NCBI GenBank assembly: GCA_963763885.1
Contig: CAVXQD010000002.1
Location: 186,001-250,000, forward strand
Direction of reading: 5' to 3'
Origin: JANNBN01 sp963763885
GTDB taxonomy: Bacteria; Actinomycetota; Acidimicrobiia; Acidimicrobiales; JANYDT01
DNA: 64,000 bases
Shown here: positions 42,582 to 51,916 of the stretch, piece after piece
How positions within the stretch are numbered: position 1 is the stretch's first letter
How the letters are laid out: each line of letters begins with the position of its first letter
Program-made: the position numbers and the translations under genes
The notes under the pieces: generated by a model
The model's input: only the letters and a program-made list of their open reading frames with translations
What the model was told of the DNA's origin: nothing
Database searches by the model: none

Positions 42582-44475
42582 TCATCCCCGGCCTGATCAT
42601 CCCCGACCCGACCCACTCCTGCAACCCGTACGCACGCTTGTTGTGTGGTGCCCAGACTGGCCGGTTGTGGCTGCGCATCGAGGCGAGGCGGTGCCGCCTG
42701 AGCTTGGCCTCGACGCTCCCGTTGCGGTGCTGCGAGCTAACCGTGTGGTCGCATGCTCTGCTGCTGCTCGGGATGGCGGGGTGGCCAGAGGGATGCGGCG
42801 GAGAGAAGCACAGGCGCGTGTTCCAGACGTGGAATTGGTGGCAGACGATGCGTCACGTGATGCTCGTTGGTTCGAACCGGTGGTCGCTGCCATTGAGCAC
42901 TTCACTCCGCTCATCGAAGTTGTCCGGCCCGGTCTGTGTCAGTTTGCGACCCGTGGTCCCTCCCGCTATTTCGGTGGTGACGAAGCACTAGTTGCTGGTG
43001 TGTTGGCGGCCATCGAATCCATTGGTGTCACCGCGCAGGTTGGCGTGGCCGACGGACCGTTCGCCGCAGCACTTGCGGCTCGCACCGCACCCGTGCATGT
43101 TGTTGAAGCGGGCGGGTCAGCAGCGTTTCTTGCACCACAGTCCATCTCGTCGCTCATCAGCTCAGGCGCAGACCGGTTAGGCAACGCCAACGCGCATCGC
43201 CGCGCCGGTCGCACCACCGCAGCGCATCCCGACGATCTCAGTGAGCTGGTGGAGATGTGGGGGCTGCTCGGACTGCATTCACTTGGCATGGTTGCGGCTC
43301 TTCCGCGTGCCGATGTGTTGGCCCGTTTCGGCCCGCTGGGCGCGCACGCGCACGCGCTTGCTGGTGGCTATGACGACGCAATACTTGATCCCACCCCAAT
43401 TCCGCCCAACCTTGCCGCGTCGATGGACCTCGACCCTCCCATCGATCGTGTCGATGCAGCGGCCTTCGTGGCCAAGGGGCTTGCAGAGGAACTGCACCAA
43501 CACTTGCGAGAGAACGGACTGGCGTGCACCCGCATCCGCATCGAAGCGCACACCGGCAGTGGTGTCCATCTGGTGCGGCTGTGGCGTCATGAACGATCCG
43601 GTGCGGCTGGTGGCATCACCGCCCAAGGCCTTGCCGACCGGGTCCGCTGGCAGCTCGACGGCTGGCTCCGCCGTTTGGCGGAAGCCCCGCGAGAGAGCCC
43701 GCGAGAGAGGTTGCCCCCAAACCTGGGGGCAGTCCACCTCCGAACCGCACGGCGAGGTGGACTGCCGCAGGTCACGTCGCTCCTGCCCGATCACGCACCA
43801 GACGCCGAGCCTGCAGATGCCCCGCCCGACACCGGCCCAGACCCAACCGCTGACTGGGACGGCACGGCCAGGTCGCTTGTTCGCATTGTGCTTGCCCCGG
43901 ACGAGGTGCACGCCGAACATGGCCGCCAGCTCGGCTTCTGGGGTGGCGCAAGTGATGCAGACGAACGAGCCGCCCGAGTCTTCACTCGCGTCCAGGGAAT
44001 GCTTGGGCCCGATGCTGTGCGGGTGGTTGTCCCAGACGGTGGGCGCAATGTGGATGATCGGGTGCGCCTGGTGCCGTGGGGCGACGAGACTGTCGAGGCA
44101 TTGCGAGACGGGTTAGAGCCAGCAAGAGATCGCCCGTGGCCAGGGGCGCTCCCAACACCGCTCCCAACTGTTGTCCACAACCCTCCGCTTCCTGCTGACC
44201 TGCGAACTTTCGAAGGCTGGCCGGTGAAGGTGAGCCGACGCGGGATGCTCGATGCTGCACCTGCCCGTGTGTCCTTTGCTCGCAGCGCCATGGGTTCGCT
44301 CGGCTCGTCGGTGATGATCACATCGTGGGCTGGGCCATGGCCAGTAGAAGAGCGTTGGTGGGACCCGTCCTCAGCGCGCCGTCGCGCCCGGATGCAGATA
44401 GTCACAGCTGATGGCTGCGCGCACGTGCTGGCACTTGAAGGCGGTGACTGGTGGTTGGAAGCCACCTACGACTGA
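42574..44475 (+). CDS. imuB: ImuB, Y-family polymerase homologue (mutasome adaptor)
   Basis: 633 residues from GTG 42574. TLVVWCPDWPVVAA, then RMRRREAQARVPDVELV and SRYFGGDEALVAGVLAAI follow the Y-family fold. The DNA-binding helix-hairpin LLGLHSLGMVAALPRADVLARFG and the 'little finger' region are kept, while the polymerase acidic residues are not evident, as in ImuB. It links DnaE2 to the sliding clamp. Residues about 374-400 (RESPRERLPPNLGAVHLRT) are encoded by a family B repeat and are an apparent insert. Confidence 0.88.
   Translation: MPDHPRPDHPRPDPLLQPVRTLVVWCPDWPVVAAHRGEAVPPELGLDAPVAVLRANRVVACSAAARDGGVARGMRRREAQARVPDVELVADDASRDARWFEPVVAAIEHFTPLIEVVRPGLCQFATRGPSRYFGGDEALVAGVLAAIESIGVTAQVGVADGPFAAALAARTAPVHVVEAGGSAAFLAPQSISSLISSGADRLGNANAHRRAGRTTAAHPDDLSELVEMWGLLGLHSLGMVAALPRADVLARFGPLGAHAHALAGGYDDAILDPTPIPPNLAASMDLDPPIDRVDAAAFVAKGLAEELHQHLRENGLACTRIRIEAHTGSGVHLVRLWRHERSGAAGGITAQGLADRVRWQLDGWLRRLAEAPRESPRERLPPNLGAVHLRTARRGGLPQVTSLLPDHAPDAEPADAPPDTGPDPTADWDGTARSLVRIVLAPDEVHAEHGRQLGFWGGASDADERAARVFTRVQGMLGPDAVRVVVPDGGRNVDDRVRLVPWGDETVEALRDGLEPARDRPWPGALPTPLPTVVHNPPLPADLRTFEGWPVKVSRRGMLDAAPARVSFARSAMGSLGSSVMITSWAGPWPVEERWWDPSSARRRARMQIVTADGCAHVLALEGGDWWLEATYD
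43701..43770. repeat. Family B repeat inside imuB
   Basis: 70 bp starting GCGAGAGAGGTTGCCCCC. Two hairpins: TGCCCCCA/TGGGGGCA (8 bp, 4-base loop) and CAGTCCACCTC/GAGGTGGACTG (11 bp perfect). It is translated in frame. The sequence, apart from some loop differences, recurs reversed at 53045-53116. Confidence 0.85.
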
Positions 44476-44554
44476 GCCGCTGCCGCAACGAGCACCCGGC
44501 GGCGTCTCGTGCCAGCTTGTCGGCTGAACAGCATGACGCAATCCGACCACTCGG

Positions 44555-44581
44555 AGCTACACTTATCGCATGATTGTAGCT
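44555..44581. promoter_or_regulatory. Inverted repeat over the start codon of the antitoxin gene
   Basis: AGCTACA (44555-44561) and TGTAGCT (44575-44581) flank a 13-base centre that includes the ATG at 44570. Toxin-antitoxin operons are usually autorepressed by the antitoxin; this is a natural operator candidate. Confidence 0.5.
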
Positions 44582-44866
44582 ACATCACCGAAGGACAGCA
44601 CGGTGGGGGTTCGTGAACTGAAGAATCAGCTCAGCAGCTTTCTTGATCGGGTCAAGGCAGGCGAGGAGATCACGGTGACCGAACACGGACGACCCATTGC
44701 ACGGCTAACTGGTGTCACCGGAGACACCGACCATATGGCGGAGCTGGTGGCCGCTGGTGTGATTCAGCCTGCCGCAACGCAACGTCGCAAGCTGCCTGCG
44801 AAACTGGTGAAGGTAATCGGCGGGGCAGCGACCATTACGGATCTCGCTGCCGAGCAACGAGGGTGA
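44570..44866 (+). CDS. Phd/YefM-type antitoxin
   Basis: 98 residues. VGVRELKNQLSSFLDRVKAGEEITVTEHGRPIARL is the Phd/YefM DNA-binding fold; the C-terminal half (IQPAATQRRKLPAKLVKV) would wrap the toxin. The stop overlaps the GTG of the PIN toxin (GTGA, 44863-44866). It neutralises the toxin and represses the operon. Confidence 0.88.
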   Translation: MIVATSPKDSTVGVRELKNQLSSFLDRVKAGEEITVTEHGRPIARLTGVTGDTDHMAELVAAGVIQPAATQRRKLPAKLVKVIGGAATITDLAAEQRG

Positions 44867-45282
44867 TTACCTACGTCGACACGTCAGTGATGCTGAAACT
44901 GCTTATCGATGACGAACGTGGCGGAGATGAAGTCCAGCGTCTCTGGTCGAACTCGGATTTTGTCGTCTGTGCAGAGATTGGATACGCCGAAGCGCGTGCC
45001 GCTCTTGCGGCCGCCCATCGTGGGGCCCGGCTGACTCCGAGGTCACATGTCGTAGCAAAGCGCGAACTGGAAGGGCTGTGGGCTCAGATCAACGCGGTAG
45101 TCGTGAGCACTGCGTTGGTCCGGGCCGCCGGCGAACTTGCGGAAAGCGAAAGGCTGCGCGGCTACGACGCTGTTCACCTCGCAGCAGCGCTCGCTGCGGG
45201 CGGCACCGTGTTTGCATCTGCCGATGATCGCCTTCTCGCTGCTGCTCGCAAACGCGGGTTCGCTACCGCCAACCCGCTCTAG
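44863..45282 (+). CDS. PIN domain toxin (VapC-like)
   Basis: 139 residues from GTG 44863. ITYVDTSVMLKLLIDDE holds the first acidic residue, AEIGYAEARAAL the Glu, RGYDAVHLAAAL and FASADDRLLAAA the other acidic residues of the PIN nuclease site. VapC toxins cleave tRNA or rRNA. The operon follows imuB with a 94-base gap. Confidence 0.9.
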   Translation: MITYVDTSVMLKLLIDDERGGDEVQRLWSNSDFVVCAEIGYAEARAALAAAHRGARLTPRSHVVAKRELEGLWAQINAVVVSTALVRAAGELAESERLRGYDAVHLAAALAAGGTVFASADDRLLAAARKRGFATANPL

Positions 45283-45320
45283 AGACGACTCTTGGGCAAT
45301 AACGCGAAGGCGAAGGTAGC

Positions 45321-46538
45321 GTGGCGGTTGTGAACGACACTTTGGCTGCTGCGCTCCCCGATCTGCTGGCCGACGCTGAACGCGTCTACGACTCGGCTGT
45401 GGCCATGCGACGCGATCTGCATCGCAAACCTGAACTTGGCCTGCAGAACCTCACCACCAAGGAACGTCTCCTCGATGAACTGGAGCACCTTGGTCTCACG
45501 TTGCACGAGAGTCCAAGCACCTCCGGTGTCACCGCTGTCATCGAGGGCGGCGGCGATGGCCCAACCATGTTGTTACGCGCCGATACAGACGCGCTTCCGC
45601 TGCAGGAAGACGCAGACCTTGACTTCAAGTCGCTCACCGACGGGCAGATGCACGCATGCGGCCACGACCTGCACACCGCAATGCTCGCCGGCGCAGCCAA
45701 GTTGTTGCAGGCCCGCCGCAGCGAAATCAACGGCAGGGTCCTGCTCATGTTCCAACCCGGCGAGGAGGGTTTCCATGGTGCGCGGTACATGCTCGAAGAT
45801 GGCATTCTCGGTTACGCAGGTGACGTCACCAAAGCCTTCGCCATCCACGTTGGTGGCAACGTTCCGCTTGGTCTCGTTGCTGTGAAGGGCGGGACACAAA
45901 TGGCATCGTCGGACACGTTCTCCGTTGTCGTGCGTGGCAAAGGCGGGCACGCGTCGGCACCGCATCATGCGGTGGACCCCATCCCAATTGCATGCGAAAT
46001 CGTCATCGCGTTGCAGACCATGGTGACTCGACGCATCGACGCATTCGACCCCGGTGTGATCTCGGTCGCCAAGATTTCCGCCGGAACCACCAGCAACGTC
46101 ATCCCTGAAACCGCAAGCGTGCTTGGCACTATTCGAGCCGTGTCCGAGCGCACCCGTTCCGCGCTCCACGATGGCATTCGTCGAGTTGCCGAGAACATCG
46201 CCAAAGCGCACGAGGCCGTCGCCGAAGTCGAGGTGACGTTCGGTTTTCCCGTCACGGTCAACAACGACACCGTGGTGGACGATGTTCTGCGCGTTGGAAC
46301 GTCGCTGCTTGGCGACCGCGGGACCATGCGGATGAAGGCGCCGGTGATGGGTGCCGAAGACTTCAGCTACGTGTTGCAGAAGGTGCCCGGTGCGATGGCT
46401 TTCCTGGGTGCATGTCCGCCGGAACTCCCCATTCACGATGCCCATCCCAATCATTCCAACTTGGTGCGCTTCGATGAACGCTGCATGGTGCAGGGCATGG
46501 CCATGCACGTCGCCATGACCCTGGACCAACTGGGCTGA
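45321..46538 (+). CDS. M20 family amidohydrolase (peptidase M20D)
   Basis: 405 residues from GTG 45321 (a second GTG lies at 45333). Metal ligands: ACGHDLHTAML, QPGEEGFHGARYML and, at the end, HDAHPNHSN; the dimerisation domain contains VVVRGKGGHASAPHHAVDPI. Relatives hydrolyse N-acyl amino acids, hippurate or indole-acetyl amino acids. It has no signal peptide and is cytosolic. Confidence 0.9.
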   Translation: MAVVNDTLAAALPDLLADAERVYDSAVAMRRDLHRKPELGLQNLTTKERLLDELEHLGLTLHESPSTSGVTAVIEGGGDGPTMLLRADTDALPLQEDADLDFKSLTDGQMHACGHDLHTAMLAGAAKLLQARRSEINGRVLLMFQPGEEGFHGARYMLEDGILGYAGDVTKAFAIHVGGNVPLGLVAVKGGTQMASSDTFSVVVRGKGGHASAPHHAVDPIPIACEIVIALQTMVTRRIDAFDPGVISVAKISAGTTSNVIPETASVLGTIRAVSERTRSALHDGIRRVAENIAKAHEAVAEVEVTFGFPVTVNNDTVVDDVLRVGTSLLGDRGTMRMKAPVMGAEDFSYVLQKVPGAMAFLGACPPELPIHDAHPNHSNLVRFDERCMVQGMAMHVAMTLDQLG

Positions 46539-46589
46539 TACGACTAGCCAGCGGGACTACAGCAGCCGGGAACGACAGCAGACGGGGGA

Positions 46590-47804
46590 TTACTTGGCGG
46601 TCACCCGTAAGAGGGTGCCGTTGCGGTCGTCGGCAACCAACAACGACCCATCCTGTGCGGGGATCACACCGACGGGGCCGCCTGGTGCAAAGTCATCCGT
46701 CTCGCCCCAGCCTCCGAGAATCTCGGTCGACGGTCCCGACGGCCGACCGGCGGCATCGACAGGAAACGAAACCACACGATGGCCCGTGTCTCGGTAGCCG
46801 TGATAGCTGACCACCAGTCGGTCTTTCCAATAGGTCATACCCAGCGGAGCCGAATGTGCCGGCAACAACACCAACGGCTTACGAGTTGATCTGCACGCAT
46901 ACTTCTTAAATTCCGGACTGTTCAACTGATTGTCGTAGCAATACGGCCAACCAAACGATGCGCCAGCCACAAGCTCGTTGAGTTCGTCGTGAGGGAGACG
47001 CTCATCGGACAGTTTTGGATCCGCCTCGTCGATTGCGTCGCGCGAGTTCTCGACCTGCAAAACCGTGCCGGAAGTGTGCTGAACCATGGCCATGGAATTG
47101 CGTAGTCCGCTGGCCATCACTGACCACGACACAACCTTGCCGCCCGGTTTGTCGAACCGATACCGACGCACAACGGCAACCGCGTTGGTCCCGACTGCCG
47201 ATCTACAGGTGCCGCGCTTTGAATCGACTGCGCAGTTGTTTGAATCAGACCCGAAGTTCACCAACATCGACCCATCGGCGAGAAACATGATCTGCGCCAG
47301 TGGGTGGAGGTGCGTCTTTCTGATAGGCATCGCAGCAGCTACGCCGCTAGCTCCAGCTGCTCCGATCACATACTGCTTTACGGGCGTCACAGCGGTTGGA
47401 TCGAAGCGGAACACCCTGCCCGGCTCGCCCACGTACACCCGCTTATCGGGACCGACGACGATTCCGTGTGGGCGATCTATTCCCTTGAATACAACCACAG
47501 GAGTGCTGGAAAAGTCTGGTCCCTTGAGTCGCAGGATCCGGCCGGTCTTTGGCTCCCAACCACCCATGTCCGCGACTAGCAGCGACCCGTCGGCGAGCTG
47601 AGCCAGTCCGCGTGGAACGCCGATGCCGCTCTTGCGCAACACGTTCATGGAGTACCCGGACCGGGCAACCGCGGCTGTGAGATCAACGGCAGTGGACGGC
47701 CCGGTTGGGACGATGAAGCCGCTAATCGAAGCAACGCCGCAGATGATTGCCTTGGTAACCGTGGACCGCGACCACATCGTGTTGATCGAGCGACGCAAGA
47801 TCAT
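46590..47804 (-). CDS. PQQ-type sugar dehydrogenase-like beta-propeller, exported
   Basis: 404 residues from the ATG at 47804, which overlaps the upstream stop (ATGA). A hydrophobic N-terminus (AIICGVASISGFIVP) suggests export or anchoring. Propeller repeats: GVPRGLAQLADGSLLVADMG, RPHGIVVGPDKRVYVGEPG, GLRNSMAMVQHTSGTVLQVENSRD, and PVGVIPAQDGSLLVADDRNG. These match the glucose/sorbosone dehydrogenase family. The PQQ-binding residues are not individually verified, so catalysis is likely but unproven. Confidence 0.8.
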   Translation of the reverse strand: MILRRSINTMWSRSTVTKAIICGVASISGFIVPTGPSTAVDLTAAVARSGYSMNVLRKSGIGVPRGLAQLADGSLLVADMGGWEPKTGRILRLKGPDFSSTPVVVFKGIDRPHGIVVGPDKRVYVGEPGRVFRFDPTAVTPVKQYVIGAAGASGVAAAMPIRKTHLHPLAQIMFLADGSMLVNFGSDSNNCAVDSKRGTCRSAVGTNAVAVVRRYRFDKPGGKVVSWSVMASGLRNSMAMVQHTSGTVLQVENSRDAIDEADPKLSDERLPHDELNELVAGASFGWPYCYDNQLNSPEFKKYACRSTRKPLVLLPAHSAPLGMTYWKDRLVVSYHGYRDTGHRVVSFPVDAAGRPSGPSTEILGGWGETDDFAPGGPVGVIPAQDGSLLVADDRNGTLLRVTAK

Positions 47805-49282
47805 CGGCCGCCACGCGCTGCGGTCACCCAATGCTCGACTGCGTCTGGCGTCTTTGGAATAGCAGCAGAAAGGACGCGGGGCCCCTTTGTGGTGATGAGC
47901 ACGTCGTCTTCGATACGCACGCCGATACCGCGGAATTCCTTTGGCAGAGACAGGTCATCGTGTTGGAAATACAGGCCGGGTTCTACGGTGAGCACCATGC
48001 CAGCCTTCAACGAGCCTTCTCGGTAGAACTCGTTGCGAGCACGTGCGCAATCGTGCACGTCGATACCCAACATGTGACTGGTGCCGTGCAGCGTGTAGCG
48101 CTTGTGCGTCTCGGTGCGAAGCAGTTCATCGGTGTCGCCTTTGAGTAGTCCCCATTTGACGAGATGGGCGACGAGCACGGACATCGCTGCTTGATGTGGG
48201 GCAAGGAACGATTCTCCTGCACGGCAAGCTGCGATACCAGCCTCTTGAGCATCCAATACGGCTTCGTAGACCTGACGCTGCAGCGGCGAGAACGTGCCGC
48301 TGATCGGGACGGTGCGGGTGACGTCTGCGGTGTACAGGTTGACGCCTTCAACTCCCATGTCCAAGAGAGCGAGTTCGCCTTCGCGCACGGCACCATCGTT
48401 ATCGGTCCAGTGAAGGGTGCACGCGTGATGTCCGCACGCCACGATTGATCCGTAACCGACGTCGTTGCCGTCGGTACGTGCCCGTCGAAAGAAGGTTCCT
48501 TCCAACCATCGTTCTGATGTGGCAGTTCCGAATTCGCTGATCACGTCGTTGAAGCCTGTGTGGGTTGCATCTACAGCGCGCTGCAACTCTGCAATCTCCC
48601 AACGGTCTTTGATGAGCCGCAACTCGGACAGCGCCGTTTCAAACGACGCGTTGTCCTTCTTCTTCGTGAGGCCTCGGAGAAGGGTGTCCACGTCTGGGTC
48701 GTGGCCCACCGTGGCGCGGACCGGCTTGGAGCTGGCGCGGATCTTGTCGATGGCGGCAGGCAGCGTGTCTAAGGAGCGGCACTCGATTGCGAGCCGAGCG
48801 CTGGTCTCTGCCACGCCTGGACGAGGCCCTACCCACAGCTCGCCATAGTCCCGGTCCCGATAGAAGTCGATGGTCTTGCGACCACTTGCTCCGCGCACAT
48901 ACAAAGTTGCTTTGTGGCCACCTCGGACCGGCGTCATCACCAGCACGCCGCCCTCTTCCAGGTGCCCAGTCAGCCACACGTAAGAGGAATTTGCTCGGTA
49001 CGCATAGTGCGTATCGTTGGAACGAACCTTGAGCCGACCAGACGTGACAATGAGAACATCGCCGGGGAACTGGGTGGAGGTCCGTTCCCGGCGTTCAGCG
49101 GTGAACGGTGCGACATCGCTTGGGCGTGGCGTCGATTGCTTCGGCTGGGCCCAACCAGAAACCATGAACGCGCGAAGTTCAGAAGTGATGGCACCGTCAT
49201 GGTTGGCGGTCTTGGGCTTGAGTTTGACGGGCGTGTCGGGTTTGCTGGGCTTGGCGCCCTGAGCTGTCGTGCGAGTTGCCAT
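47801..49282 (-). CDS. pepP: Aminopeptidase P (M24B Xaa-Pro aminopeptidase)
   Basis: 493 residues from ATG 49282, behind GAGGAT; frame open to 49324. An AMP_N domain (FTAERRERTSTQFPGDVLIV, SSYVWLTGHLEEGGVLVMTP) is followed by the pita-bread fold with metal ligands in LLDMGVEG, YTADVTRTVP, HGTSHMLGIDVHD, LTVEPGLYF and GVRIEDDV. It removes N-terminal residues before proline. N-terminal 35 residues are Lys/Pro-rich. Confidence 0.92.
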   Translation of the reverse strand: MATRTTAQGAKPSKPDTPVKLKPKTANHDGAITSELRAFMVSGWAQPKQSTPRPSDVAPFTAERRERTSTQFPGDVLIVTSGRLKVRSNDTHYAYRANSSYVWLTGHLEEGGVLVMTPVRGGHKATLYVRGASGRKTIDFYRDRDYGELWVGPRPGVAETSARLAIECRSLDTLPAAIDKIRASSKPVRATVGHDPDVDTLLRGLTKKKDNASFETALSELRLIKDRWEIAELQRAVDATHTGFNDVISEFGTATSERWLEGTFFRRARTDGNDVGYGSIVACGHHACTLHWTDNDGAVREGELALLDMGVEGVNLYTADVTRTVPISGTFSPLQRQVYEAVLDAQEAGIAACRAGESFLAPHQAAMSVLVAHLVKWGLLKGDTDELLRTETHKRYTLHGTSHMLGIDVHDCARARNEFYREGSLKAGMVLTVEPGLYFQHDDLSLPKEFRGIGVRIEDDVLITTKGPRVLSAAIPKTPDAVEHWVTAARGGR

Positions 49283-49356
49283 GGCACATCCTCGCATCTT
49301 GCCCAATGGGATCGTTAACCTCAAGTTTCAGCACCCCTCTACCGACGGAGACCCTT

Positions 49357-49848
49357 ATGAACCGCACCATCATCCGAAACGTTGTTCTCTCGGCGACCCT
49401 CATCAGCACCCTTGGCCTCACGGCATGCGGCGGTAGCTCATCGTCCAGCGCCTCCGGCAGTTCATCGGGTTCCTACTGCGACAAGGTCAAAGCGATCGGT
49501 GACTTCGAGACGCGCCTCAACGCACTCGATTCAAGCGATATGAAAGGTTCCATTCAGACGATCTCTGATTTGTCAGCCGAAATGAAGGAAGTCACCGCCG
49601 TTGCTCCGGAAGCCGTGAAGGCTGACTGGGAGAAGGTCTCGGGAGTCTTTGGCGAACTTGCAACGGCAATGGCCCCACTCAAGGATGTGGACCTGGCTGA
49701 TCCAACCAAGATTGACCCCAAGGCTCTGGAGGCCCTGCAGGCGCTTGCTCCGAAGATGCAGACTTTGCAGACCGACATGACTGCGGCGACTGAGGCGATC
49801 GACCTCAACACAACCAAGGAATGCGGCTTCGCTCTCGGCGCTTCCTGA
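49357..49848 (+). CDS. Small lipoprotein, unknown function
   Basis: 163 residues from ATG 49357. The signal ends in a lipobox LTACGG, so Cys23 or thereabouts is lipidated and the protein is anchored outside the membrane. A Ser-rich spacer (SSSSSASGSSSGS) leads into an all-helical domain with YCDKVKAIGDFETRL and a late Cys (TTKECGF), perhaps disulphide-bonded. No family recognised. Confidence 0.7.
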   Translation: MNRTIIRNVVLSATLISTLGLTACGGSSSSSASGSSSGSYCDKVKAIGDFETRLNALDSSDMKGSIQTISDLSAEMKEVTAVAPEAVKADWEKVSGVFGELATAMAPLKDVDLADPTKIDPKALEALQALAPKMQTLQTDMTAATEAIDLNTTKECGFALGAS

Positions 49849-50369
49849 CAGCCTACAGCGGTGACGTCGTGCAGGTGATGCAGGTTGTCGTGCATCAGAT
49901 AGCGGCTGAGGCTGAGCACGGTGAACGCCGTGCCGTCGCCGCGTTCGCCGGTGCGGTCCCAGAGGTGCGGCGCCATCGACTCGAACACGTCACCGAGCCG
50001 ATTCGAGGCGCCTAGGAGCAACGACGCAACCTGCTCTGGTGAGCGCCTGCTGTATTCAATAGCGGCAGCATCGGGATCCCACGATGGGAACACGGGATTG
50101 TCTTCGGACAACATCAGAAAGATGCGTTCCTGAAACAGGTCGAAAACGTCAGCGACATGGCTGGCGTACTCGACCGCTGACCAAACGGCCGGAGCCGGCC
50201 GAGCCATCAGGACACCTGGCATCGCGTCGGGACCGGTGAGATGGTGGACCCACGCGTCGATGCTTTCGTACAAACGTCCAGCGAGCTCAGCGGGTGCGAT
50301 AGTGCGCACGTCAACCCCACACTCACCACACGGCTCGCGCAGAACGACGGTCCAGTCTCTGTCACTCAT
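49554..50369 (-). CDS. DinB-like (mycothiol/DinB_2) protein
   Basis: The frame runs 271 residues, but DinB-like homology covers only about the first 170: YESIDAWVHHLTGPDAM, VWSAVEYASHVADVFDLFQER and the final metal-site-like RYLMHDNLHHLHDV. Beyond that (from about 49866 downward) the frame runs antisense into the lipoprotein gene and looks non-native, so the stop may have been lost or shifted. Family members are metal-dependent thiol enzymes or uncharacterised. The start is ATG 50369. Confidence 0.7.
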   Translation of the reverse strand: MSDRDWTVVLREPCGECGVDVRTIAPAELAGRLYESIDAWVHHLTGPDAMPGVLMARPAPAVWSAVEYASHVADVFDLFQERIFLMLSEDNPVFPSWDPDAAAIEYSRRSPEQVASLLLGASNRLGDVFESMAPHLWDRTGERGDGTAFTVLSLSRYLMHDNLHHLHDVTAVGCQEAPRAKPHSLVVLRSIASVAAVMSVCKVCIFGASACRASRALGSILVGSARSTSLSGAIAVASSPKTPETFSQSAFTASGATAVTSFISADKSEIV

Positions 50370-50413
50370 CCATTGAGCTTGCCATCAGTGCCCGTGCTGC
50401 CGGACAACAATTT

Positions 50414-51916
50414 ATGTCCTGTTACCAAGCACCGGTTGCCTCCGGGTCCGCCGGTCGGAACTGCCTGCGGATCAAGTCAGAAGACAGTTCTGCCGATAAA
50501 ACGCCCATGCAGTTCGCAAGCTCTACCAACCCGGATATCAGCCGGTGGAGGGGCATCACTGAGACGAAGCCTGACAACGCGGACAGCGGAAAGCTTGGAC
50601 CAGCGTCCGTTTTCGGCGAGGCAACCTGGGTTCGGGCAACTGTTGGCTCGTTGTACGCCATCACGCTGATCAGCTACCTCCGAGTATTGCAGCGGCTGAC
50701 TGTTTCTGGGATCGGATTGGAAGACACCCCGGTGTGGACGTCGGCCTTTCGGATCGTGCTGCGCGGCAACGGGGCGAAGGTCTATGACCCTGCGACGCAG
50801 ATCGCATCGATGCAGCCTTGGATACCAGGGGCAGGCCCTGACAAGGCTCCGCTGTGGGCTTTCCCGCCAACGCATACTTTCGCGCTGTCACCGCTTGGCG
50901 TGTTGTCCCCATTCCAGCTGTACTCGCTGCTCACCGTGGTGTCCGCGTTTCTGTGGTGTTGGACTGCCAGGTCGTTGATGCGGTGGGTCGCAAGTCGTCC
51001 GATCCCATGGTCGCCAAACGCAACGGCATTGTTGGGAGCGACGGCTGTTGGATTTACGCCCGCCATGGGAACTATCCGATACGGATCGTTCTCGGTCATC
51101 GTGCTTGCCTCGCTGTGGGCCGGGCTCCGGCGGACCCTCAGTGATTCGTCTCCACGGGATTCTATGTACACGGATCGTTTTGGGGCGGCCTCCAACCGCG
51201 GTGTCGTTACGGGACTGGCATGGGCGGCTGCAGCGTTGAAGCCGCAGATGATCATCTTCACGATGATTGCCGCACTTCGTCGACGCACACTGCCGGTTGT
51301 GGGTGCAGCGCTGACGGTTGCAGTGTCGTCGTTGGTAATCGCGGTTGTCGCTGGGCCTGCGTTGCGTCCGACACTGCTGGCCGATTGGGTCAGCGTGAGC
51401 GCAACCTATGGAAGCAAAGCACCTGGCGCGGCGATGAGTCGAATGTGGACCGTTCGCGGGGTGTTGACCAGTCTGCTGGGAACCGACAGCGGCGTTGTGG
51501 CCGGTGTGGCTGGGGCAGCGTTTCTCGGGGGTCTCGCACTGTTGGTCGGGCTTGGTTGGCGGTCCGTCACAACAGCCCGGCTTGCTGCGACCTTTGCTGT
51601 TGCGCTGTGCCTCCAATGCACCGTGTTCCCGTATCAAAGTTCTTACGACACGGTCCTGCTGGTGCCCGCGGTTGTGCTTGCAATCGATGCGGGTCGACGT
51701 CACGCACCTCGTCTCTGTCGAACGTTAGGGTTCGTCGCTGTGATCAGCACATTGCTCGTCTTCTCGCCTGCCTGGGAAGAGCGGTTGCCTGGCCTGGGTT
51801 GGGCCTTCGCAGCCCCGGCAATGCTGGTGTGGCTGGTGACCAGTTTGGTTGTCTGGATAGCGCTCATTGTTCACCGTAAGGCGGGCGCGCTCGAAGCGTC
51901 GGTTGGCGTCCGATGA
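50414..51916 (+). CDS. GT87 (DUF2029) family membrane glycosyltransferase
   Basis: 500 residues from ATG 50414 (another ATG at 50507 is possible). After a hydrophilic N-terminus, VWTSAFRIVLRGNGAKVYDPATQ and ALWAFPPTHTFALSPLGVL are the usual GT87 first-loop motifs, then many helices (LLTVVSAFLWCWTARSL, VVGAALTVAVSSLVIAVVAG). AALKPQMIIF is the family's LKPQ-like block. It transfers mannose-type sugars from a polyprenyl phosphate. Its stop overlaps the next ATG (ATGA). Confidence 0.8.
   Translation: MSCYQAPVASGSAGRNCLRIKSEDSSADKTPMQFASSTNPDISRWRGITETKPDNADSGKLGPASVFGEATWVRATVGSLYAITLISYLRVLQRLTVSGIGLEDTPVWTSAFRIVLRGNGAKVYDPATQIASMQPWIPGAGPDKAPLWAFPPTHTFALSPLGVLSPFQLYSLLTVVSAFLWCWTARSLMRWVASRPIPWSPNATALLGATAVGFTPAMGTIRYGSFSVIVLASLWAGLRRTLSDSSPRDSMYTDRFGAASNRGVVTGLAWAAAALKPQMIIFTMIAALRRRTLPVVGAALTVAVSSLVIAVVAGPALRPTLLADWVSVSATYGSKAPGAAMSRMWTVRGVLTSLLGTDSGVVAGVAGAAFLGGLALLVGLGWRSVTTARLAATFAVALCLQCTVFPYQSSYDTVLLVPAVVLAIDAGRRHAPRLCRTLGFVAVISTLLVFSPAWEERLPGLGWAFAAPAMLVWLVTSLVVWIALIVHRKAGALEASVGVR

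Noticed and set aside
43279..43920. Minus-strand open frame within imuB
   Set aside because: No recognisable motif, and imuB on the plus strand is supported by family homology and operon structure.
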